A DNA stretch of 64,000 nt from Piscicola geometra (taxonomy: Eukaryota > Annelida > Clitellata > Hirudinida > Piscicolidae), in assembly GCA_943735955.1 (NCBI GenBank), contig OX030958.1, positions 7,751,126 to 7,815,125 of the forward strand, given 5' to 3'. Positions 1-19,900 of this stretch are shown piece after piece. The translations under genes and the position numbers were made by a program. Numbering within the stretch: position 1 is the stretch's first letter; each line of letters begins with the position of its first letter. The notes under the pieces are model-generated. The model ran no database searches, was not told the origin of the DNA, and saw only the letters and a list, made by a program, of their open reading frames with translations.

Positions 1-50
1 AAACCATTTTTTTTGAACCACTTCACACCGCTTACTGATCCACCGCACAG

Positions 51-794
51 GAGTTCGACCCTGAAGAGTTCTACAGCTTTCTGGAAGAGGCGGAAGATTG
101 CATCAAGGCAAACGTCAGCACAGACTACCACATGTACATAATCGAAAAACTCGGACTTAATCGAGAGATTGGTGAGGAAGAGGAGGTGGGATAGAGAAAA
201 TTAGCGAAGGGAAAAGGGAAAGATTGGTGAGGGAGAAGAGGAGGGAGGTAGGGAATTGGTGAGTGAGGGCTTTAGTGAGTAAGAGAGAGAGGGATGCTAA
301 TTTAGGAGATTAAAAATGATGTTTTGGATTGTATTAGAGTGAATATAATTTGAAAAATCATCTTTCAAGTAGTTCAGAAGCTTATTCAACTTGAACTTGA
401 ACAGATTCAACTGACGACATGGATTCCTTTTCAAGCTCTCATGACGGCGTTAGTGTCTCTACCCTCACTTCAAACATTTCGTAACTTTTTCTAGATGTTC
501 TTAGTCACTTTTGTAAAGTTATTAATTTATAATCGAAAATTAAATTCACATGATTGAAAAGAAGAAGAATGTTTAAAGCATATTTTACATTATAAAATGC
601 CCTTCCATCTTCCGCAGCAACACCCACTAACCTCTTTGCCATTGCAGTACGACTCCACTGAAGAACAGTCTGAGAACAGTTCCCTCTACAGACCCTGCCC
701 CAGCCAGGAAGACTTCAACGTCATCAAGCTCATCAGCAGTGGAGCCTATGGGTGGAGATGATGATGATGATGAAAATGGTGATGATGATGATGG

Positions 795-825
<31 letters not shown>

Positions 826-3747
826 GATGATGATGATGGTGCTGCAGAAGCGTGTACCTGATTCGGGACAAGGAGACAGGTCAACTGCACGCCATGAAGA
901 AGATCCTCAAGAACCACCTTCTCCTCAGGAACCAGGTCGACCAGGTAGGCGTTATATCAAATCTCACTGCTACAAATTTATAAGAATTAGGACTGTACTT
1001 TTAAGCGCTAGATAAATCTTATATGTGAATGTAATATCATTTAATAATCACTTCTTGCATGAATTCTTGAATACCTTCTTCTAATACTCTCTTCACAAAC
1101 TTTAGTGTTATTTCCTGTTATTTGAAACACGTAGGGTTTCTAAGACATTTTTTCATCTTTCTGACTTTCTTCGTTTTGAAATGATTTTCCCCGAAACGAA
1201 AGTAGTAAAGAAACGCTATTTAATAAATAACTCCGATCAAAATCCACACTTTCATTAGCACTATCACTTACACATAAATAATACTCAATTGGAGAACCCA
1301 CTTCAATTTAAATTCCAACTACCTACATGCTTGATTGAAAATGCATAGTTTCTCGATTAAACACCACCACAACCGCCAGGTGTTCCAGGAGCGAGACATC
1401 CTCAACTTCACCGACAATCCCTTCGTCGTCTCCTTCTACTGCAGCTTCGAAACAAAGGTATCATCATCACCATCATCATCATCAGCATCATCACCATCAT
1501 CATCATCATCATCTCATCATCACCACCACCATCACCATCATCATGATCATCATCATCATCTCATCATCATCATCATCATCACCATCGTCACCATCATCAT
1601 CATCATGACGACAGAGACACGTATGTCTAGTGATGGAGTACGTAGAAGGGGGTGACGTGGCCACTCTACTCAAGAACATTGGAGGCCCTCTGCCCATGGA
1701 TCTGGCTAGGTGGTGGTGGTGGTGGTGATGATGATGATAGTTGCTAGATGGTGGTGATGATAATGATGATATGAGCTAGGTGGTGGGGTTGATAATGATG
1801 ATAGTAGCTAGGAGGTGATGATGATAATGACAGTGGCTAGGTGGTGATGATGATGATAGTGACTAGTGGCACTAATGATGAGGTTGATTGTAGTGATGGT
1901 GACATGAGTGTTAATTGTAGTGAGATTGGTGGAATGAGAGGTCATAAGGTTGAAGATTATTCATTGTAAAAATCCCACTCCTAGCACCACTACTTGCACT
2001 ACTACTCCCCATTCAGACAGTACTTTTCAGAAACAGTACTGGCGCTTGAGTACTTGCACAGCTATGGAGTCGTGCATCGGGATCTCAAGCCTGATAAGTT
2101 GGTGGTGCTTTGTTCAACTACTATTCCTATTTCTTCTACTACTTCTACTACTACCGCTACTACTTACATAACCACTACCACTACTAACCATTTTACCACT
2201 ATTATTATCAACACCAGCTTACTGATCACTTCTCTGGGCCACATAAAACTGACAGACTTCGGACTATCCAAGATTGGTCTCATGAACCGTATGTGTCAAG
2301 AAGCTGCACTCACACACACACACACATATACACACACACATGCACACCTACACAAACACACATATAAACACCCACACACACAGACACAAACACACACACA
2401 CACACAAACACACACAAACGCACACACACACACACAGTGACAACGAACGTGTACGAGGGATACATGGACAAGGACTGCAGACTCTTCAAGGACAAGCAGG
2501 TCTTCGGCACACCAGAGTACATCTCGCCTGAAGTGATCCTCAGACAGGAGTATGGTGCGTGGGTGGGTGGGATGGAAGGGAACTGAGTATGGTGCGTGGA
2601 TGGGTGGGATGGAAGGAACTGGGTATGGTGCGTGGATGGGTGGGATGGAAGGAACTGGGTATGGTGCGTGGGTGGGTGGGATGGAAGAGAACTGGGATTG
2701 GTGCGTGGGTGGGTGGGATGAAAGGGAAACTGGGTATGGTGGGTGGGATGGAAAGGAATTGGGTGTGGTGGGTGGGATGGAAGGGAACTGGGTGTGGTGG
2801 GTGGGATGGAGGGCATGATGAAGTAATGACTAAGATGGAAAAAAAAGGACGCGACCCCCACCACCATCATCATAACTACAAACACCGTCATCTCATCATC
2901 ATCATCATCATCATCTTTTCAAACACTCCCCCCTCCATCAGGCAAGCCGGTGGACTGGTGGTCGATGGGGGTGATCTTGTACGAGTTCCTGGTGGGGTGT
3001 GTGCCCTTCTACGGCGAGACTCCTGACCTCCTCTTCGTCGCCATCCTCACTGGTAGTGATGATTCAGGGGGTGTAACATGGGCTTTATTTTAGATTTGTT
3101 TTCGTTTTCGTTGTGAATAATTTCTGCTTGAAGTTAAAACAACATTTAACATAATAAAAAATTTAAACCTTGAAGTGAAAATAAAAATAATTAAGGTTTT
3201 AAAATCGATTCCACTAACACCACAGATCCGATAGAATGGCCGGAAGGAGAGTTTTCTCCACCGGAAGTGGCACGTGACCTAGTGACCCAGTTACTGCAAC
3301 AGCAGCCGTGTGATAGGCTGGGCAGTGGGGGCGTGGCTGAGGTCAAAGGTCACAGGTTCTTTGATGACCTTGATTGGGAAGGCGTTTTGAGGCGCAAGGC
3401 GGAGTTTGTGCCGCAGTTGGAACACGAGGAAGACACCAGTTACTTTGACTGTGAGTGGCAAATGGCAAAAAAATTTAAAAATCACAAAAAAAGTTTTATT
3501 TAATTTTTTTTAAACGGCAAAGAATTTATTTAAAAAACTAAATAGTCATCTAGATTTTATTAAAAAACAACATTTTAATTTGGAAACATTTCAAATGATT
3601 TTGACGCAATAAATATTTTAAATTAGCTAAGTCCTTGACTGTCTCGCACATGCATCAACACAGCACGTCTGGACAGATACAACCACGACAACGACGAAGA
3701 AGTTCAAAGAAAAGTCAACCGTTTAAATGTTCCAAGCCATGACAACC

Positions 3748-3784
<37 letters not shown>

Positions 3785-6700
3785 CCAAAATGACGGGGCA
3801 GGCGATGATGATGATTTTTTGTTCCACAGCTTCTCTTCGTTGTCATCTCAGTACGTGAAATCTCAGACTGCCATCACGCCCCTCTCCAGAACGTCAGTCG
3901 TCAGCGACGCTTTCGAAAGTGTCACTGCTGCCACCACCACCACTACTACTACTACTTCTAGTACTACCAACCCTACTACTACTATCACTACTACTACTAC
4001 TATCAGTACCAGTGGTACTACTAATGCTATGACTGATATTACTACTACTACAACCCCTGCAAATATTATTTCTGAAACTCCTAATGCTGCTGTTTCTATC
4101 GCTACTACAACTATCACTCTCACTTTCACTTCAAAAACTACTACTATCACCATTGCTACAAAAACTATTACTGCTGCTGCTTCTATTATTATAAGTACTC
4201 CAGACAGTAACACCTTGAGAACGACTTCTACTGCTGCTAGTACTGAAAGTACAGTTCGGGAAAGAGGTCAAAGTGGCGATGTAAACCTCAAGGCAACACT
4301 CGTCGCCGCTTGTGAAGAAGGCAGGAACGTTAACTCAACCAGTACATCACGTAACAATAACAGTGATTTATTAACGAATTTAACTGCAACGTATTCAACG
4401 ACAAATTTAGCAAGCACCACAACAAGCACAACAACATGTATTAAAAACCCAATGACAAAAAGTGCCAAGAGGCCTCAAAACCTCCCAGAAATACTAATAG
4501 TTACTCCCCCTGGTGAACAGAAGAACAATCTCGTTCCAATGCATACAATTACCATAAACACAACAATAAATACTACGAACAGTTTAAACAATACAAACAC
4601 TAAAACAACTATGAACACTACAGCAGTTACTACAAATACTCAAAATCACAATTCAACGAACGTTATAAACTCAGTTAGTAAAGATGGTACTCAAACAACA
4701 ACAAATTCTTTTGCTTTGAAAAATCTCGATAAAAGTGAAATGAATGAAATGGTTGTTGAAACAACGACCAGCAACTCAACATCTAGTGGTACAACTAACC
4801 ACACAACCAACCACACAACAAGCCACACAACCAACCACACAACCAGCCACACAACCAGCCACACAACCAGCCATACAACCAGCCACACAACCAGCCACAC
4901 AACCAACCACACAACCAACCACACAATCACTACGACGCAATACAGCAAAGTCCACCCTATCTACCTCTCGACTTCAACTACCGAAAAAACTGTTTCGACA
5001 CCTCCAAACCACCACTTACAAACTTCTTTTTCCAACACCAGCGTTCCAACTGAAACAGAAAACTTTATAATGAAAGACCAATACAAAGAATCAAGTCAAT
5101 TATTTGTAAATCGTTCGGAAGAAGCTGGGAAAAGTACTTCAAAAGTATCCGAGAAAAAAGGATTGAATTTATGTAAAGAGATTTCTTCACTTTTAAGAAC
5201 GGAGAGTGAAAAAAAGCAAAAAGAAAACCAGACTTCGTCTTCTGGTCTCAACTTGGACAGTGAGAGTAGTTTTGTCGATTCAAGTGTAAATACCTTTAAA
5301 ACTTGCACCACCACAATGATGGATTCAATCCTAAACAAGAAAAAAAGCTACACGCCCTGTAACGTAGTTCGAATACTCGGTTCTCAACCACCCATCGACC
5401 ATGCCATCCCCTCAAATGCAGCGGTAGAGGAGGTTTTAAGAGAGGGCAGTAACTTCAAGAAAGAAGGTATCTTCGAGGTGATGAGAGCGCCAGTGGTGTT
5501 GAAGAGGGGGGAGAGGGGCTATGGTTTTATGGTGAGGACTGTTAGGATGTTGAAGGGTGAGATGGGGGGTGGTACAGTGGCAGTGGGAAATGGATCGGGT
5601 ACTTGTGGAAATGTTGAAGAAGATGGAAAGGTGTTCTTGGATGCGGTTGGAGAAGAAGGAGTGAAAGATGCAGCAGAAAGTGGAAGTTCGTCAAATGAAG
5701 TTCTCCTGCACATCATTGCGGTACTTTCTTTCTCTTCATAAACTCCTACTTTCAAAATTAGTTTATATTAACTGATAAATCAAAATTATTAAATATATCA
5801 TTTAAATAGAATGTTTGACTCAACTAAATTTAAGGTTTTTATTTTTCAGTCGATAGAGGCGGGTAGTGCAGCTTCGAAGGCGCAACTCCGGGTGGGTGAC
5901 GTCATCCACTCGATCAACGACCAGCCAGCCATCAACCTGCCCCATCCGTCCCTCATCACGCTCATCCTCAAGAAACTCCACAGGGTCAAGTTGCAAGTGT
6001 CGCATATAAGGTTTGGAGGGGAGGGGGGAGGATGGGTGGAAGAAAGCTGAGAAGTTAGTTTTACGGCAGTCTTGTGTTTTTTGTTTTATTTCTCTTTATT
6101 CAATACTTCAAATATGGTGGATTATCCTAAACAACATGTCGGCGCATGCGAATCCAACTGGCCAGCACCTCTCCCACGCGCAGTGAACTGAACGTCAAAA
6201 GCATCACAAGTGACGTCGTCAAGCAGAACAATGACACTCGGGTGCTGATGATGATGCTCCAGCAGCAACGACGTAAGACGAAAAGGAACGTAAAGCGGAG
6301 CAAGCCAAGCTTCCTCTCGAAGCATCTCCATTTCAACAAAACCCGCAACATTCAAGAATGTCAGTGCCTCCTTTCACCACAATGATGAACTTTTAATGAC
6401 TTATTTTGTTTCAAAAACATCATAACTTATTTATTTTTAAAATATAAAAAATTTTGATAAATTAAAATTAAGTTTTATCTTTTCAATGTTATTTGTTTCT
6501 TTTAAAGTTATTTGCTTCAAAAACTAACTCTTGTGTCACACAAAAGATTGCAGTAAACAGCAAAGCAAACTGACGAGCAGACCAGCTGACAACAAGCAGA
6601 CAGACAAAAGCCTGGTGGTTAGATCCACCACGGCCTCACCGACCACACTGCCACTGCGTCGCTCCTTCAGTAGACTCCTGAGCAGCAGCAGCAGCAGCGG

Positions 6701-7796
6701 CACTGGCAGCATCGACGAGCAGCACCTGCTCCTACTGCAACATCACCATCGCAACAGCCTGCCCTCCAAAGGTCTTTGAATCAGCATTATTCTTCAATTA
6801 ATTTTTCTTCAACGCTGGAGGTTTCAAAACTAGGTTTTAAAGATGCGAGCTAAAATGTTACATACACATTACTCACTATTTTATGTTTCAAAATGCTTTT
6901 TATATACAACTAGAAGCGAGTTTTACAATTTGGAAACCCGTTTTGTCATACGCTACAAAAATAATGCCCGTCATTTTTATTATTACTGAAACTTCTCACT
7001 CTAATTACCAACAAATTCTTTACTACTCCACCTCACCCACTCCTCAGTGAAAGCATCTTCGCTCAAACTCTTAGCCAGTCAAAGACTCAAACAAGCGCCA
7101 AAACACCACTCCCTCAAGTCACCTTGCCTCTCAGTCCAGAGACGCTCTTTTGGCACCATGGAAGTTTCTCCCATCTCCAAAACAACAAATTCGTACTCTT
7201 TTTCGGACTATTCCAGAACAAATCGATCGCATTCATTGATGGAAGCTTCTAGAAATATTGTTGCTTCGTCGGTTGTCGGTGATGATGCAAACGCTGTTGT
7301 TACCTCGGATGGTGGTAATACAAAAGAAAAAGCTTGTATAACTGGCTATGAAAATTATCGAAGTAGTTTGCCAGTAGAAAATACAGTTAAAATGGCTGAA
7401 TATGCGTGTAGAAGAATTGATTGCTTGAAAACAAATGCAAGTTTTGCTTCTACTAATAGTAAACCTCATACCATCTACACTACTCATACTACTGGTGCAG
7501 CTAAAACTTCATTACTTACGACTACAACTATCCCAACAACATTCACAAATGAAGCATCATTAACTGCTACAGCAAAAAGCCAAGTTCATCACAAAGACCC
7601 ATCTCACAACGACGAATGCTCCAAGAATATAAATGTCTGTAGTACAAAAACTATTATTTCTAATAATAGCATTAAGACTAACAACAATAAAAGTAACATT
7701 TTCAATGCGAACAGAATCTCGAAACTCGGCAATAGTCAGTTCTATATAAACTATGATGATGGCGAAACGAATGAAAACAAGACGTCAAATGTATGA
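51..7796 (+). CDS. MAST: MAST-family serine/threonine kinase (5' partial)
   Basis: This is a microtubule-associated Ser/Thr kinase of the AGC class. Coding exons: 51-185, 648-751, 848-944, 1380-1457, 1615-1709, 2017-2097, 2218-2288, 2438-2554, 2942-3052, 3226-3450, 3664-5720, 5850-6010, 6166-6363, 6554-6771, 7048-7796. Together they give about 1498 residues. The first exon is the end of the MAST pre-kinase domain ([16 protein letters not shown]). Kinase motifs seen are GAYGSVYLI (glycine loop), AMKK (lysine), HRDLKPDN (catalytic loop), TDFGLSK and GTPEYISPE (activation segment), followed by the AGC tail [12 protein letters not shown] domain (GERGYGF, then [12 protein letters not shown]) is split between exons 11 and 12. 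Exon 11 adds a very long Thr/Asn/Ser-rich linker. Several introns are short simple-sequence tracts. The donor at 6364 was chosen by phase; a stronger-looking GT at 6360 breaks the frame. The C-terminal exons are Ser-rich and weakly conserved. Earlier exons lie upstream of the window. Confidence 0.95.
752..847 (+). repeat. GAT-repeat intron of MAST
   Basis: This 96-base intron is almost entirely GATGATG repeats between donor GG|GTGGAG and acceptor CTGCAG|AAG. It is a multiple of three long but contains an in-frame TGA, so retention would truncate the kinase. Confidence 0.85.
1458..1614 (+). repeat. CAT-repeat intron of MAST
   Basis: An intron of 157 bases made mostly of CATCAT/CACCAT triplets, lying between the exons coding FETK and RHVCLVMEY. 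Confidence 0.85.
1710..1870 (+). repeat. Imperfect array copying the exon-5 donor of MAST
   Basis: From the exon end GGCTAG|GTGGTG onward, related CTAG-G(T/A)GGTG blocks followed by GATGATGATAGT recur at irregular intervals of about 35-50 bases. See the finding on duplicated splice junctions. Confidence 0.7.
2306..2437 (+). repeat. CA microsatellite in MAST intron
   Basis: An interrupted (CA)n tract fills most of the intron and runs directly into the acceptor CACAG before 2438. Confidence 0.9.
2555..2820 (+). repeat. About 37-bp minisatellite copying the exon-8 donor of MAST
   Basis: Each unit carries GTATG-GTGCGTGG plus GGTGGGATGGAAGG. It starts exactly at the exon/intron junction GAGTATG|GTGCGTGG. 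The first units are 36-38 bases; later units are shortened. Confidence 0.85.
4798..4926 (+). repeat. Coding 12-bp repeat in MAST linker
   Basis: Tandem ACCAACCACACA/ACCAGCCACACA units lie inside the long coding exon of MAST. They encode (N/S)HTT repeats in the Thr-rich linker between kinase and PDZ domains. Confidence 0.9.
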
Positions 7797-8608
7797 ATAT
7801 GTTAACAAGGATGATGAAATTTGACACTTTTCTAGGAACTAAGTCATTCAATTCTTTTGCCATTTCGAAAAGAAAAGTGACAAATAACTGAAATTCTGAA
7901 CACTTGAAGATTTAATTTGTTGAAATTATTTTATGAAGGTTTATTATTGTTTTTCTCGTACTGTCTAATCCTAAAAGAAGATATTTAAAGAAGAAAAAAA
8001 ACTAGTTTTGAAAATTTTATTGGTAATTAAATTTTTATATTGTCTAAGTCATTCAATTTTTGTAAAATAAAATCTATCTTCAACTACTTCCTAATAAATC
8101 TGATAATATTTTATTTATCGTTTAAATCAGTTCAACTCTTAATTGTTCTATTTTAATTCATCAAGCTTCCGGTATTTCGTTTATCGTCTGCTTTATACAA
8201 AAACTTCTCATTTTTCGCTTTTTCATTATGTTTAATGATTAAACATTAATCATAAAAATATTTTTTTAATAGTTCAAATTTTAAGTTCAAAATTATAATT
8301 CTAAAGAATAAAAATCTGTTTTAAAATTTAAATGGAGGACAGTACAAGGTGCCTTCTTACAATTTCTTCTTTACATCTAAACTTTAAGTTTAAAACTAAC
8401 TCATACTTCCTGTATTTTAATTTATGTTTTTCAGTATGAAAATTCATAGTATAAAAAACCATAGCTTTCAAATCAAACAATAATTAGTCACCTTCAAACA
8501 ATTCATTTCACATTTGTAATTCAATGTAATTCATTCAGTATTTAAACATCATCATAGACGCCAACACATTCCAAAACACCTCTCTCCTGACATTTCAGTT
8601 GTGACACA
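7797..8608. other. MAST-HELLS interval
   Basis: About 800 bases of AT-rich DNA. It should hold the MAST 3' UTR and the HELLS promoter and 5' UTR. I see no conserved coding segment. Confidence 0.6.
8066..8071 (+). promoter_or_regulatory. Possible MAST polyadenylation signal
   Basis: An AATAAA hexamer lies about 270 bases downstream of the MAST stop in AT-rich sequence. The position is plausible for a 3' UTR; cleavage cannot be seen from sequence. Confidence 0.35.
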
Positions 8609-16415
<7,807 letters not shown>

Positions 16416-16919
16416 TGCAATCAATTACGTGGTTAGTGATGGTGGGGAGACTAAAAATAATTAAGTGACAACTCAAAAAGTAAGCATAATTGGTAATGGT
16501 AAAAAAGATGGTGGTGATAGTGAAAAGATGGATTATGATGAAGATGATGAAAAAGTGGGTGTTGGTGATAATGATGGTTCAAATGAAAACGTATATTATA
16601 ACACTGGTGGTTTAATTGCCTAAAAATTGCCAACGATAAAGAATTGTTTTTTTATAGATAATTGTTAATTTAAAACAGTTCAATTTTTCCATAGTATTAC
16701 AAAATTTTGCTTCTTAATTCTGTATTTGAAAAATCAAAATTGGCTTTTCGTTTGAACGAAAATTTGTAAAAAAATACTTGTTGCAAAAGAATACAGGCTG
16801 AAGTGTAAGTGGTTTCATTCTTCATTTTATAGCCAAAAGTTAAAATTCTAATATTAAAAATGCATATTAAGTATTAATTCGAAGTAAATTACATATTTTC
16901 ATAAAAATCCCAACACATG
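16416..16919. other. Convergent HELLS / coiled-coil gene interval
   Basis: About 500 bases between two stop codons facing each other. The first 200 bases still look codon-like in shifted frames (see findings). The rest is AT-rich with no clear poly(A) signal near either stop. Confidence 0.6.
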
Positions 16920-19900
16920 TCACTTTTCGTCGTCATTGCTGAAGGACTGCTGGTGCAGCAGACACAATCTCTTGCAGATGCTCAAGGCACTCTTCTCCAC
17001 CTCTCCCACTTTCCCCTTTCTCACTCCTTTCTCATCCACCTTATCCCCTCTCCTTGCACTCTCCCTTCCTCTGCCTGCATCTCTTGCAGTCTCTTTCATC
17101 TCAGCAACATCTTTGATGCAAACAGTAGGAGCTGTGTTTTCTATGAGATCAATCTTTGTCGATAAGGCTGTCGCATTGTTTGGCACCTTGTTTGAAGAAG
17201 ATTCTTTTAGCTTCTTTGGGTATTTGTTCAAGTTTTCAATCGTTTTTCCAATGTTTTCTTTCGCATCAGTCTCATCTTTTGTTTCACTTTTAGAATGATT
17301 GCAGCTTTTTCTGTTTTTATTTTTATCATCCGACTTATTAGAAAGAAGATTTTTGTCAGAAGACTCTTTGTGGTTGTTGCTGCCGATGTTGTCGTCAATG
17401 AACTGCAGGCATTCTGAGATCACCTTTTCCAGATCTTTCGTCTCAAACTCCTTCATCAAATCACTCTCACCCCTCAACCTCACTATCCTCGAGTCCACAG
17501 AACGAGTTTTACCATTTTCATGTTTTCTCTTTGAAGTTTTTTCATGCTTTGCTTTTTTTTCATTTTTCTCTAACTTGTTCTTAGTATTTGTATCAATATA
17601 TTTTATTTTTTCTTCTTTAGCGAAATACCAATCACCCTCGGCAGTTTCTTCCCTTTTATTTTCTTTAAATTTGTCAGCTACCATTGTTTCTTCTGTAATT
17701 CCTTCAGTTCCTTTAATCACAATATTTTCACTTTTCAACTTTTTTTTATCATCCACCCTTCTCACGCCTTCTTCTCTTTGAACGGCATTTTCAGCTCTCA
17801 CCACCACAGCAACCTCTCCTGCCACTGACTCGATCTCGAAGTATGGCAGCTTGGCTGGCCTCAACTTCCACTGCTTGTCACCATTGGAGCACCTGAAAGC
17901 ACTCAAACCTCCCTCTTCCGCTCCTCCCATGCCACTCCTTCTGTTCCTCTTTGTCCTTTCGTAAGGCTCTGTCCTTGCACTGCTGCATCTTTCTGTTGTG
18001 TTGTCTGTCTTGCCTTTGGTACTTTTGGATTTTTTTTCATGTTCAATTTTTTGTATTTCTTTCATCTTCAGTGTTTCAGTAAGCTTTTCAGATTTTGTTG
18101 TTGCCATATCTTCAACATCGACATCTTTCACTGTCTCTGCATCCTCCAAGCCTTGTTTTCTTCTCAGAAGGATTCCAGGCTGATGAAGTTCTTTTTTCTC
18201 TTCTTTTTCTTTGGTTTCTAACTCGACTAAAATCAAGCATTCAGGACGATTAAAAACTAATTTACCATAAATTAAAATACTCAACCTTTATCAAAAAAGT
18301 TAAAACTCATATAAACAAAGTTATTTCGACAAAAAGATTTTTTTACAAAGACGTGAAGTAACAGTAGTAATATGTCAAGACTAAAACCTTGAAGAATGAA
18401 TTTGTTGATCTTTTCTCGCAGTTCTTCGTTCGGCTTGATCGGTTCGGAAAGATTTTTCAACCTTGAGATTTCCTGATTAAAGATTGTTTTTGGAAGCCGC
18501 AGTAGAATGAATATAAAAACTAAGTTAATAAAAATATCTCTAAAGCAACACAAACCAAAAAAACCACCCTATTCCCTTAAAAACACACCTTCTGCAAAAG
18601 ACACTCACTTCCCACCATTCTCTCTTGCCCCTTTTCCCTCTTCCCTCCACTAACACAGACCTTCTTCAGTCCACAATATTTCAGACTCGGGTACATATGT
18701 TTCAGATCTTTCAGCTGTCTTGTGAACTTGACGGCCAAGAGTTTGTTGGCGACCTTCTCGATGAACAGTTGCATTTCCTGTTCCTCCAACATCGACTGCT
18801 TCACGCCATTGCGCTGCTCCAGCATTGCCACCTGTTTCGAATGTGGGAGTGGGTAGGTGGAGGAGGGGGAGATGGGCAGGATAGATGCATGGATCAGTGA
18901 ATGGATGTGCTTGTTAGGCGAGTGGGCAAACAAATAGATGGGAAGATCAATTGCGTTAATCAATTTTATGAAAATACTTTAATGCTTCATTTTATAAACA
19001 AAACTTTTTTATAGATAAAATCCAGGAGCCTATAATATATATATATATGTTTTTAAAATTTTTTTTTATAACCATTATAGGGGTCAAAAGATCTGCGTGG
19101 TTTTAACTACCTAAACTAAACTTAACTATAAATGCAATTAGCTTTTTAAGACTTTTATATTTAACTAATCAGAAAATAAGAACTTCTCAAGGATGCAGGC
19201 ATGAATTTGGATGCAACAGACGCACCCAGGGCTATAAACAACGCAGAATGGCTTTCCAAGGACTTAATGGCTCATTCAGAATCAACACAGACCTCAATGC
19301 TTAACGTCAACGCTTCCATATCAACCACAAGCGCCTATGAAACTTAGTATAAAGTTGGATTTATCTTTGCCGATTATGGCACAAATAATCGACCTTAAAC
19401 TGATAAGGAAACTCTGCTTTGCTCTTACGAGAGTGTTCATAACAGCGGTGTTTTCGGTGTGCAGACTGTAGCGATTGAGTCCTAGAATGCGCCCACCATC
19501 ACCAAATTTTGTAAAACTATTTTTGCAAAATTTCAGGCAATTGTATAGCGCCGACTGACCTGGTTATCAAAAGATGCGACCACTCTCTTGAGAAGACTCA
19601 AAACTCGCTTCTTTTTCATGATCCCTCCATCATTCATCCCTCCATCATCCATCCTTCCATCATCTGTCTTTCTATTTTTGTTATTCATGTTGTTGTTGCC
19701 GTTGTTGGTGTTGTTTGAGTTTTCTTTTTTGTTGGAATTATTGTTCTTTCGGGTTTTCCCATTGTTTCCAACATCATCATCATCATTGTATGACGTCATA
19801 GAGTCATCTTCATCACCTAGGATCAAACTACTAGCGAGTCCTTTCAGAGCATCATCATCATAACCACTCATTTTGAATATCTTTTTTACTCTTTCACTCA

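Noticed and set aside
6300..6385. MAST stop at 6385 as the end of the gene
   Set aside because: A phase-matching donor at 6364 joins to the exon at 6554, and a further phase-matched exon at 7048 ends at 7796.
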